A DNA stretch of 8,820 nt, from the NCBI GenBank assembly GCA_013203085.1, contig JABMQX010000718.1, positions 1-8,820 on the forward strand. Reading direction: 5' to 3'. Source of the DNA: a bacterium (GTDB lineage Bacteria > Auribacterota > JABMQX01). Within the stretch, counting starts at the first letter, position 1, and every line of letters begins with the position of its first letter. Under the pieces are notes generated by a model. That model made no database searches. It worked only from the letters and a program-made list of their open reading frames with translations, and had not been told where the DNA came from. The translations under genes and the position numbers were made by a program. This document shows positions 1-5,472 of the stretch, in pieces.

Positions 1-376
1 CCGTCTCATTGAACCCTTCGTCGGTCGAGAACATGTTGCTGATACGGTCTTTGACCTCTCGCGTGGTGACGACAACGCCCAATCGCTCCGCCTCCCGCAA
101 TTTGACGATTCGCTCCCACGTTAAAGCTTCGATCAGGTCGGCGGGGATCACCCGACCTGTCATGTGTTGGTACTGTATGGCGCGCTCCCTCGCAGCAAGC
201 CACTGGCGGCGAAATTCCTTCATGGAAACCTTCTTCCCGAAAACGGCGCCGGCGTACTTCGGACCGCCGCCACCACCGATTCGTGTCCCCCAGAGAATGA
301 AGCTGACCGTAACCATTACAACAACAATCCAGTAGATTCCTTTGATATTCTTGCGAATTCCTCGCATCATGCCCAT
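1..376 (-). CDS. SurA/PpiD-type membrane-anchored folding factor, N-terminal part (partial)
   Basis: This is the N-terminal ~125 residues of a protein that runs off the left edge. The translation starts MGMMRGIRKN, followed by one hydrophobic segment at about residues 11-29 (IYWIVVVMVTVSFILWG), a glycine-rich linker, and a charged helical region with the pattern GKKVSMKEFRRQW. This order (short basic N-terminus, single membrane anchor, Gly linker, SurA-N chaperone-like helices) is typical of PpiD/SurA-family periplasmic folding factors, which often carry a later parvulin peptidyl-prolyl isomerase domain. That domain would lie outside the window, so isomerase activity cannot be judged. I chose the ATG at 376 because GAGGTG lies 9 nt upstream (391-386); in-frame ATGs at 370 and 367 are less well spaced. 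It is transcribed divergently from carA and has a good candidate promoter at 573-545. The membrane-anchored SurA-N assignment is fairly secure; the exact family is not. Confidence 0.75.
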   Translation of the reverse strand, partial: MGMMRGIRKNIKGIYWIVVVMVTVSFILWGTRIGGGGGPKYAGAVFGKKVSMKEFRRQWLAARERAIQYQHMTGRVIPADLIEALTWERIVKLREAERLGVVVTTREVKDRISNMFSTDEGFNET

Positions 377-544
377 TGCGATTACACCTCACATTGACCG
401 GACATTTCTCCCACACTTAGGGGCCCGTTTTTGCCGTAAAACCAGCGAGAAGCCCGCCTACCGACAGAGACGCACCGCCGCCATCACCATGAGAAACGGC
501 GGGGGCTCCTGGGGAAAGCCGGTCTCCTTATCGCCGACTCAGCT

Positions 545-573
545 TATATATCACAGAAGCCAATCCGCTTCAA
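545..573 (-). promoter_or_regulatory. Candidate sigma70-type promoter for the SurA/PpiD-like gene
   Basis: Read on the minus strand, TTGAAG (573-568) is followed after exactly 17 nt by TATATA (550-545), a close match to the sigma70 -35/-10 consensus with ideal spacing. Transcription would start near 538, giving a leader of about 160 nt before the ATG at 376. The leader contains a possible hairpin (6-bp arms 475-480 and 497-502). Recognised by pattern only. Confidence 0.5.
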
Positions 574-600
574 CGTCTTTCCCTCGGCGGACAATTATGC

Positions 601-629
601 TTGACGGCGCCTGATTTTGCGGGTATCGT
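601..629 (+). promoter_or_regulatory. Weak candidate promoter for the carA operon
   Basis: TTGACG (601-606) is followed after 17 nt by TATCGT (624-629). The -35 matches 5 of 6 consensus bases; the -10 is poorer. It is arranged back-to-back with the minus-strand candidate whose -35 is at 568-573. If used, the carA leader would be nearly 190 nt long. The 10-mer GCTTGACGGC that includes this -35 occurs again at 767-776, but there I see no suitable -10 at normal spacing. Confidence 0.3.
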
Positions 630-643
630 CAAAACCCCGGATG

Positions 644-714
644 GCACGTCAGCGGCATTTATCCTGCAAAGTCCGATAAGATACACGGCCGAAGTGTGCT
701 CGGAAGTGACGTGT
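644..714 (+). promoter_or_regulatory. Possible structured leader RNA upstream of carA
   Basis: GCACGTCA (644-651) can pair with TGACGTGT (707-714) as an 8-bp stem with one G-U pair. Inside it ACAC and GTGT, close to the 3' arm, can form a small inner hairpin. A second hairpin, GGAGA/TCTCC (721-725 and 732-736, 6-nt loop), follows directly. There is no U-run, so this is not a plain intrinsic terminator. I do not recognise a known riboswitch class or a PyrR-type element. Listed as possible RNA structure only. Confidence 0.25.
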
Positions 715-822
715 GAGCATGGAGAACCGGGTCTCCTCGGACGCCCGCTGGGGGAAAATGCCGGCGGCTTGACGGCAAAGAAAACTGATATCGCAGAGAA
801 TAAGATGTTGCTTTGACGAAGA

Positions 823-1923
823 ATGGGACGACAGGAAGCTAAAATAGCGCTGGAAGACGGAACGGTTCTGCGCGGGTTATCCTTCGGGGCCACTGGGGAA
901 ACCTGCGGGGAGGCGGTTTTCAATACGAGTATGACGGGCTATCAGGAAATCCTCACAGACCCCTCGTATAAGGGGCAGATCGTCGCGATGACCTATCCGC
1001 TGATAGGGAACTACGGAGTCAATTCAGAGGATGTTGAGTCCTCGCGGCCATTCGTGGAGGGGTTTGCGGTCAAAGAGTGCAGTCAGATCGCCAGTAACTG
1101 GCGAGCGGAGAAAACGCTCGGCGCCTACTTGAAAGAAAACGGAATCATCGGGATCGAGGGGATAGACACGAGAGCTCTGACAAAGCACCTGAGGGTCGCG
1201 GGCGTCATGAAGGCGGTCATCTCCACGGAAGACACGGACGCCCGAAGTCTCATCAGAAAGGCAAGGGAGTCCCCCGGTCTTGTGGGGCGGGACCTCGTGA
1301 AAGAGGTCGCCTGCCAGAAGCAGTACGTATGGGGCGACGAGGACAGGTACACCGTGGTGGTGATAGATTGCGGTGTTAAATATAACATCTTGCGGAGCCT
1401 CGCGTCACGCGGCTGCCGGGTCATCGTGGCGCCGGCGGAGACAGGTCCTGAGGAGATTCTTGAGATGAAGCCGGACGGCGTGCTCCTTTCTAATGGCCCC
1501 GGCGACCCTGCGGGCGTGCCGTATGTTGTGGAAACGGTCCGGGCGCTTCTCGACAAGGTTCCCATTTTCGGCATTTGTCTGGGGCACCAGATGCTCGGTC
1601 TGGCGCTCGGGGGAAAGACCTACAAGTTGAAGTTCGGGCACCGCGGCGCCAATCATCCCGTCAAGGACATTCGAACGGGCAAGATTTGTATAACAGTCCA
1701 GAACCATGGCTTTTGCGTAAACGCCGATACTCTTGACTCACGGGAGGTGGAGGTAACTCACATCAATCTGAACGACCAAACTCTTGAGGGAATCCGACAC
1801 AGAAGATTGCCGATCTTCTCGGTCCAATTCCACCCCGAAGCATCCCCGGGCCCCCATGACGCGGTTTATTTGTTCGATGAGTTCATAGCAATGCTGGAGG
1901 AACGCCGTGCCAAGAAGGGATGA
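823..1923 (+). CDS. carA: Carbamoyl-phosphate synthase small (glutaminase) subunit
   Basis: CarA hydrolyses glutamine and passes ammonia to the CarB synthetase for carbamoyl phosphate, the precursor of pyrimidines and arginine. At 366 aa it has the usual length. The N-terminal CPSase small-chain domain (about residues 6-135) carries NTSMTGYQEILTDPSYKGQ. The class-I glutamine amidotransferase domain (about 177-362) has SNGPGDP at 223-229, the nucleophile elbow GICLGHQ with Cys252, and the His337/Glu339 pair in QFHPEASPGPHD. The Cys-His-Glu triad is complete, so it should be active. The ATG at 823 gives the expected N-terminus, although there is no strong Shine-Dalgarno in front of it. The end overlaps the start of the carB half by 17 nt, implying translational coupling. 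It is the first gene of the apparent car-his operon. Confidence 0.97.
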   Translation: MGRQEAKIALEDGTVLRGLSFGATGETCGEAVFNTSMTGYQEILTDPSYKGQIVAMTYPLIGNYGVNSEDVESSRPFVEGFAVKECSQIASNWRAEKTLGAYLKENGIIGIEGIDTRALTKHLRVAGVMKAVISTEDTDARSLIRKARESPGLVGRDLVKEVACQKQYVWGDEDRYTVVVIDCGVKYNILRSLASRGCRVIVAPAETGPEEILEMKPDGVLLSNGPGDPAGVPYVVETVRALLDKVPIFGICLGHQMLGLALGGKTYKLKFGHRGANHPVKDIRTGKICITVQNHGFCVNADTLDSREVEVTHINLNDQTLEGIRHRRLPIFSVQFHPEASPGPHDAVYLFDEFIAMLEERRAKKG

Positions 1924-3580
1924 TATAGAGAAGATCCTCATCATCGGCGCCGGCCCCATCATCATCGGCCAGGCTTGCGAGTTCGATTATTCCGGCACCC
2001 AGGCTTGTAAGGTTCTGAGGCAAGAGGGATTCGAAGTTATCCTTGTCAATTCCAATCCAGCCACGATCATGACCGACACCGTAATGGCCGACCGCACGTA
2101 CGTCGAGCCGATCACTCCTGAAGTCGTCGAGCGAATCATAGAGAGGGAGAAACCGGATGCTCTCTTGCCGACTCTCGGTGGGCAGACGGCTCTCAACACA
2201 GCGGTTGCCCTTGCGGACCGAGGGGTGCTCGAGAAGCACGGCGTGGAGGCCATCGGCGCAAAAATCGAGGCCATACGAAAAGCGGAGAACCGGCGGCTTT
2301 TCAAGGACGCGATGCTCAACATCGGGCTGGAAGTCCCCAGGAGCGCTGAGGCGGCAGATATGCACGAGGCGCGCGATATCCTGAGGGAATCAGGGCTTCC
2401 GGTGGTCATTCGCCCCGCTTTCACGCTCGGGGGAACGGGGGGCGGCATCGCCTACAATATCGAGGAGTTCGAGCGGATCGCCCTGCGGGGTCTTGAGCTG
2501 AGCATGATCCACCAGATTCTCATCGAAGAGTCGGTGATCGGCTGGAAGGAATTCGAGCTGGAGGTCATGCGAGACCTGAAGGATAACGTGGTTGTTATCT
2601 GTTCGATCGAGAACTTCGATGCAATGGGGGTTCATACCGGCGACAGCATAACGGTCGCTCCTGCGCAGACCCTCAGCGACAAGGAGTACCAACGAATGCG
2701 AGACGCCGCCATTGCTTGCATCCGGGAGATAGGCGTGGAGACCGGCGGCTCCAACATTCAGTTCGCCGTCAACCCCAACGATGGGCAGATGGTCATCATC
2801 GAGATGAACCCGCGTGTTTCCCGAAGCTCGGCTCTCGCCTCCAAGGCCACGGGATTCCCCATCGCTAAAATCGCCGCCAAACTCGCTGTCGGCTACACCC
2901 TCGATGAGATCCCTAACGACATCACCAAGGAGACCCCAGCCTGCTTCGAGCCAACAATAGACTACTGCGTCGTGAAAATCCCTCGTTTTGCTTTTGGGAA
3001 GTTCCCGGAAGCGGATGCTACGCTGACCACCTCCATGAAATCGGTCGGCGAAGCCATGGCTATCGGGAGGACGTTCAAAGAAGCGCTCCAAAAAGGGCTG
3101 CGATCCCTTGAGGTCGGACGCGCGGGCTTGGACGACTTGAAGAAAGACGTTCCCCTGGAGATTCTAAGCGAGAGGCTCAGAACCCCCAACACTGAAAGAG
3201 TCTTTTACATCAAGCACGCTTTCCAGAAAGGGATGGGCATCGGGGAAATCTGCGAGCTGACCGGAATTGACCTGTGGTTTCTCCATAACATCAAGCAGAT
3301 CGTTGCATTGGAGAGGGAGATCGCGAAGTATAGGGAACCCGGTTCGGAAACCATTCCGACAGAACTCTTGATGAGAGCAAAGGAGTTTGGATTCTCGGAC
3401 ATCCAGTTGGCAAAGCTGCTCGGAAAGGACCAGGTTTCAATTTCCAAACTCCGGCACGAAAGAGCAGTGATCCCAACATATAAACTCGTGGACACGTGCG
3501 CCGCGGAGTTTGAGGCGTTCACCCCCTATTTCTACTCCACGTACGAAACGGGAATTGAGATTCTGGAGCGCGGAACCTGA
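1907..3580 (+). CDS. carB: Carbamoyl-phosphate synthase large subunit, N-terminal half (split CarB)
   Basis: This is the carboxyphosphate-synthesising half of CarB. It starts at GTG 1907, supported by GGAGG at 1896-1900 and by the canonical CarB opening (DIEKILIIGAGPIIIGQACE). Domains: pre-ATP-grasp about 5-125, ATP-grasp about 128-400, oligomerisation domain about 420-550. Catalytic and metal positions known from E. coli CarB are present at nearly the same numbering: Glu215, the SIENFDAMGVHTGD loop at 233-246, and Glu299/Asn301/Arg303 in EMNPRVSRSS. The usual protein is about 1,070 aa; this one is 557 aa and stops just after VDTCAAEF...YSTYE, the exact junction to the second half. The following 68 nt contain no CarB-like sequence and hisH comes next, so this looks like a clean gene split, not a frameshift. 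Split carB genes are known in Aquifex and Methanocaldococcus. The carbamate-phosphorylating half and MGS-like regulatory domain must be elsewhere. Confidence 0.95.
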   Translation: MPRRDDIEKILIIGAGPIIIGQACEFDYSGTQACKVLRQEGFEVILVNSNPATIMTDTVMADRTYVEPITPEVVERIIEREKPDALLPTLGGQTALNTAVALADRGVLEKHGVEAIGAKIEAIRKAENRRLFKDAMLNIGLEVPRSAEAADMHEARDILRESGLPVVIRPAFTLGGTGGGIAYNIEEFERIALRGLELSMIHQILIEESVIGWKEFELEVMRDLKDNVVVICSIENFDAMGVHTGDSITVAPAQTLSDKEYQRMRDAAIACIREIGVETGGSNIQFAVNPNDGQMVIIEMNPRVSRSSALASKATGFPIAKIAAKLAVGYTLDEIPNDITKETPACFEPTIDYCVVKIPRFAFGKFPEADATLTTSMKSVGEAMAIGRTFKEALQKGLRSLEVGRAGLDDLKKDVPLEILSERLRTPNTERVFYIKHAFQKGMGIGEICELTGIDLWFLHNIKQIVALEREIAKYREPGSETIPTELLMRAKEFGFSDIQLAKLLGKDQVSISKLRHERAVIPTYKLVDTCAAEFEAFTPYFYSTYETGIEILERGT

Positions 3581-3637
3581 TTTCGCGGAGGGAAAGATTA
3601 ACCGCTGAGAACGGAAAGAAGCGGAGAGGCTGAAATC

Positions 3638-3641
3638 GGAG
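3638..3641 (+). promoter_or_regulatory. Shine-Dalgarno site deciding the hisH start
   Basis: GGAG lies 7 nt before the ATG at 3649. The alternative start nearest the usual HisH N-terminus, GTG at 3712, has no comparable site, so this favours the longer form. Confidence 0.5.
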
Positions 3642-3648
3642 TACTCGC

Positions 3649-4320
3649 ATGACCGGCTGCAGAAGAACACAAGACAACTGCCATCGCGGCTCGGAATCCG
3701 GACCCGAAATCGTGGTCATTGACTACGGGCTGGGAAACTTGCGGAGCGTCACCAAAGCGCTGCAAGCGGCTGGCGCGAGAATACAACTCACCAGCGAGCC
3801 TGAGAAAATAGTCTCTGCAAGAGGGGCAGTTCTTCCGGGCGTCGGCGCATTTTCCGCAGGCATGCAAAATCTTCAATCCCTGCACCTCCTTCCGGCAATT
3901 TTGGAGAGAATGGCTGAAGGGAAGCCGCTCCTCGGCATCTGTCTGGGCTTGCAGTTGCTTTTCACTGTAAGCGAAGAGCACGGATTGCATAAGGGTCTGG
4001 ATGCCGTCGCCGGAAGGGTTGTGAAATTCGGAGGCGGGTTGAAAATTCCTCACATGGGATGGAACACGGTCAAGCCTGTGAGACAGTCCCCAGCAGGCAT
4101 CCTGTTCGAGGGAATCCCCGACGATTCCTTCTTCTACTTCGTTCATTCCTATTACGTTGTGCCGGAGGATGAAAGCGTGGTTTCTGCCACGACGGAATAC
4201 GGGGTTGAGTTTGCCTCCGCTATCGCCAGAAGGAACCTGTTCGCCGTTCAATTCCATCCGGAGAAAAGTGGCGACTTGGGGCTGAGGATTCTGGAGAATT
4301 TCGTCAATTATGTTGGCTAA
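3649..4320 (+). CDS. hisH: Imidazole glycerol phosphate synthase, glutaminase subunit HisH
   Basis: HisH releases ammonia from glutamine and channels it through HisF in histidine biosynthesis. The class-I amidotransferase core is complete: VVIDYGLGNLRSV at 22-34, PGVGAF at 63-68, nucleophile Cys98 in GICLGLQ, HMGWN at 135-139, FYFVHSYY around 162-169, and His203/Glu205 in QFHPEKS. At 223 aa it is somewhat longer than the usual ~200-210 because of an extra polar N-terminal stretch of about 20 residues (MTGCRRTQDNCHRGSESGPE). The ATG at 3649 has a good Shine-Dalgarno; the alternative GTG at 3712 would give the standard N-terminus but lacks one. It overlaps hisF by 11 nt, as often seen for these partners. 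It follows the split carB after 68 nt and is probably in the same transcript. Confidence 0.95.
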   Translation: MTGCRRTQDNCHRGSESGPEIVVIDYGLGNLRSVTKALQAAGARIQLTSEPEKIVSARGAVLPGVGAFSAGMQNLQSLHLLPAILERMAEGKPLLGICLGLQLLFTVSEEHGLHKGLDAVAGRVVKFGGGLKIPHMGWNTVKPVRQSPAGILFEGIPDDSFFYFVHSYYVVPEDESVVSATTEYGVEFASAIARRNLFAVQFHPEKSGDLGLRILENFVNYVG

Positions 4321-5068
4321 GAGGATCATACCCTGCTTGGATGTCAAGGACGCGAGAGTCGTGAAAGGCATCAATTTCGTCAACCTGCGGGATGCCGGTG
4401 ATCCGGTAGAGATCGCCGCAGCATACGGTCGCGAGGGGGCGGACGAGGTCGTCTTCCTGGACATCACGGCGAGCGTCGAGAAACGCCGAGCCATAGTCGA
4501 GGTTGTCAGGAAAACCGCCGAGCAAGTTTTCATCCCGCTGACGGTTGGCGGCGGAATCAGAAACATCGAGGACATAAGACTTCTGCTGAAATCGGGCGCG
4601 GATAAGGTCTCTCTGAATACAGCCGCCGTCGAGAACCCCGAGCTCGTCACCGAATCCTCCCGAGCCTTCGGAAACCAGTGCATTGTCGTCGCCATTGACG
4701 CCAAAAGAGTTTCCTCCGGCAAATGGATCGTTTACATCTATGGAGGAAGGAAACCCACCGATCTCGACGCCGTCGAATGGGCGAAGGAAGCTGAGAAGCT
4801 CGGCGGAGGGGAAATCCTCCTGACCAGTATGGACGCCGACGGAACGAAAAACGGGTACGACCTCGAATTGACCCGCACCATCTCCGAAGCGGTGAACATC
4901 CCTGTCATCGCCTCCGGAGGGGCGGGAAACCTGAAACACCTCTGCGAAGCCTTCACCGTTGGCAAGGCGGACGCCGCCCTCGCCGCCTCCATCTTCCACT
5001 ACGGAGAATACTCCATCGCCGAAGCGAAGCGATACCTGCGTGAAAGGAATATTGCGGTTAGATTGTAA
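4310..5068 (+). CDS. hisF: Imidazole glycerol phosphate synthase, cyclase subunit HisF
   Basis: HisF is the (beta/alpha)8-barrel cyclase that combines PRFAR with ammonia from HisH to give imidazole glycerol phosphate and AICAR. The length of 252 aa is standard. Both catalytic aspartates are present at the Thermotoga/E. coli positions: Asp11 in IIPCLDV and Asp130 in VVAIDAKRV. The two phosphate-binding half-barrel motifs are visible as LTVGGGIR at 77-84 and IASGGAGN in the second half. The match to canonical HisF is close throughout, which argues against the HisF-like WbuZ type of polysaccharide clusters. Its start lies inside the hisH stop region (ATGTTGGCTAA), so translation is probably coupled; a GGAG at 4293-4296 lies somewhat far upstream. 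No other his gene is in the window. It is the last gene of the apparent car-his run; a strong hairpin follows 50 nt downstream. Confidence 0.97.
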   Translation: MLAKRIIPCLDVKDARVVKGINFVNLRDAGDPVEIAAAYGREGADEVVFLDITASVEKRRAIVEVVRKTAEQVFIPLTVGGGIRNIEDIRLLLKSGADKVSLNTAAVENPELVTESSRAFGNQCIVVAIDAKRVSSGKWIVYIYGGRKPTDLDAVEWAKEAEKLGGGEILLTSMDADGTKNGYDLELTRTISEAVNIPVIASGGAGNLKHLCEAFTVGKADAALAASIFHYGEYSIAEAKRYLRERNIAVRL

Positions 5069-5117
5069 ATGACCGCGTTTTCGGGTCGAACAGTCACAGC
5101 CTCCTCGATGCGTTTTA

Positions 5118-5141
5118 GCCGGGGCATTGACCGGCCCCGGC
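5118..5141 (+). repeat. GC-rich perfect inverted repeat (hairpin) after hisF
   Basis: GCCGGGGC (5118-5125) and GCCCCGGC (5134-5141) form a perfect 8-bp stem with an 8-nt loop. It lies 50 nt after the hisF stop and before the next candidate promoter, where a transcript end would be expected. There is no U-run on either strand, so it is not a classical intrinsic terminator. It could act as a 3' end stabiliser or a Rho-dependent end. Confidence 0.45.
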
Positions 5142-5178
5142 GCCCATGCTAATGCGTCCTTTTCGGCGGCCTTCGTGA

Positions 5179-5207
5179 TTGACACCGGGCACTGGATGTT
5201 CTACCTT
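5179..5207 (+). promoter_or_regulatory. Candidate promoter for the phosphohexomutase pair
   Basis: A perfect -35 hexamer TTGACA (5179-5184) is followed after 17 nt by TACCTT (5202-5207), a poor -10 that keeps the first T, the A and the last T. Transcription would begin near 5214, about 260 nt before the first phosphohexomutase, so the small ORF ending at 5427 would be in the leader. Confidence 0.35.
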
Positions 5208-5280
5208 TTCCTGGCAGCCGTTGACCACAGGCTTCGGAACTCAAGCCACGAGAGAACACGCCCTTAAGTGGGACGAAGAA

Positions 5281-5427
5281 GTGCAAAAAGCACCGCGAAA
5301 CCGCAGTATGACCCTATCGGAAAAGGATAGGGAAAAGTATCGGCAGAATTTGTTAACGTTGGATAGCCCCGCCGCGCTCAAGCGATTGAGGAAACAATGG
5401 GAAGAAAAACCGGACATGTGGAGCTGA
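5281..5427 (+). CDS. Small hypothetical protein upstream of the phosphohexomutases
   Basis: I do not recognise this ORF. The frame is open from 5179 to the TGA at 5425-5427. The part from the ATG at 5308 is highly charged and helix-prone (MTLSEKDREKYRQNL, then ALKRLRKQWEEKPDMWS), which looks protein-like. The start is undecided: TTG 5179 lies in a candidate -35 box, TTG 5221 has no ribosome site, GTG 5281 has a weak GGGA 7 nt upstream, and ATG 5308 (39 codons) has none. I used GTG 5281 (48 codons). It ends 45 nt before the next gene start, on the same strand, so it could be co-transcribed with the phosphohexomutases or be a small regulator. It could also be a gene remnant or chance ORF. No signal peptide or membrane segment is seen. 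Confidence 0.35.
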   Translation: MQKAPRNRSMTLSEKDREKYRQNLLTLDSPAALKRLRKQWEEKPDMWS

Positions 5428-5459
5428 GGACAGCGTTCTCCAACCGAGTCTCGCCCGAT

Positions 5460-5465
5460 GGGGGA
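5460..5465 (+). promoter_or_regulatory. Shine-Dalgarno site deciding the first phosphohexomutase start
   Basis: GGGGGA at 5460-5465 sits 7 nt upstream of the ATG at 5473. The earlier in-frame ATG at 5458 overlaps this site and has no ribosome site of its own, so 5473 is the better start. The ATG at 5467 is too close. Confidence 0.55.
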
Positions 5466-5472
5466 AATGCAG

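Noticed and set aside
601..816. 71-codon ORF on the plus strand just before carA
   Set aside because: It starts with the TTG of a candidate -35 box, has no ribosome site, and the translation has no family features. The region is better explained as the carA leader.
3541..3648. Frameshifted or interrupted full-length carB
   Set aside because: No frame after 3580 resembles the beginning of the second CarB half (GGGPNRIGQG-type motif), and only 68 nt separate it from hisH. A clean split fits better.
3598..4722. 374-codon ORF on the minus strand over hisH and hisF
   Set aside because: Antisense to two certain genes, low-complexity Ser/Thr-rich shadow translation.
3649..5068. HisH/HisF-like pair of polysaccharide clusters (WbuY/WbuZ type)
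   Set aside because: HisF keeps Asp11, Asp130 and both phosphate loops and matches canonical HisF closely, and no sugar-modification genes flank the pair.
5118..5141. Classical intrinsic terminator after hisF
   Set aside because: The hairpin is strong but neither strand has a following U-run, so it is listed only as an inverted repeat.
4304..5185. 293-codon ORF on the minus strand over hisF
   Set aside because: Antisense shadow of hisF, with a GTG start in non-coding sequence and no recognisable domain.
5073..5267. Stop-free frame after hisF containing VIDTGHWMFYLFLAAVDHRL
   Set aside because: No start codon in a sensible position, it crosses the perfect hairpin and the candidate promoter, and the hydrophobic stretch is short. 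A gene remnant is possible but not supportable.
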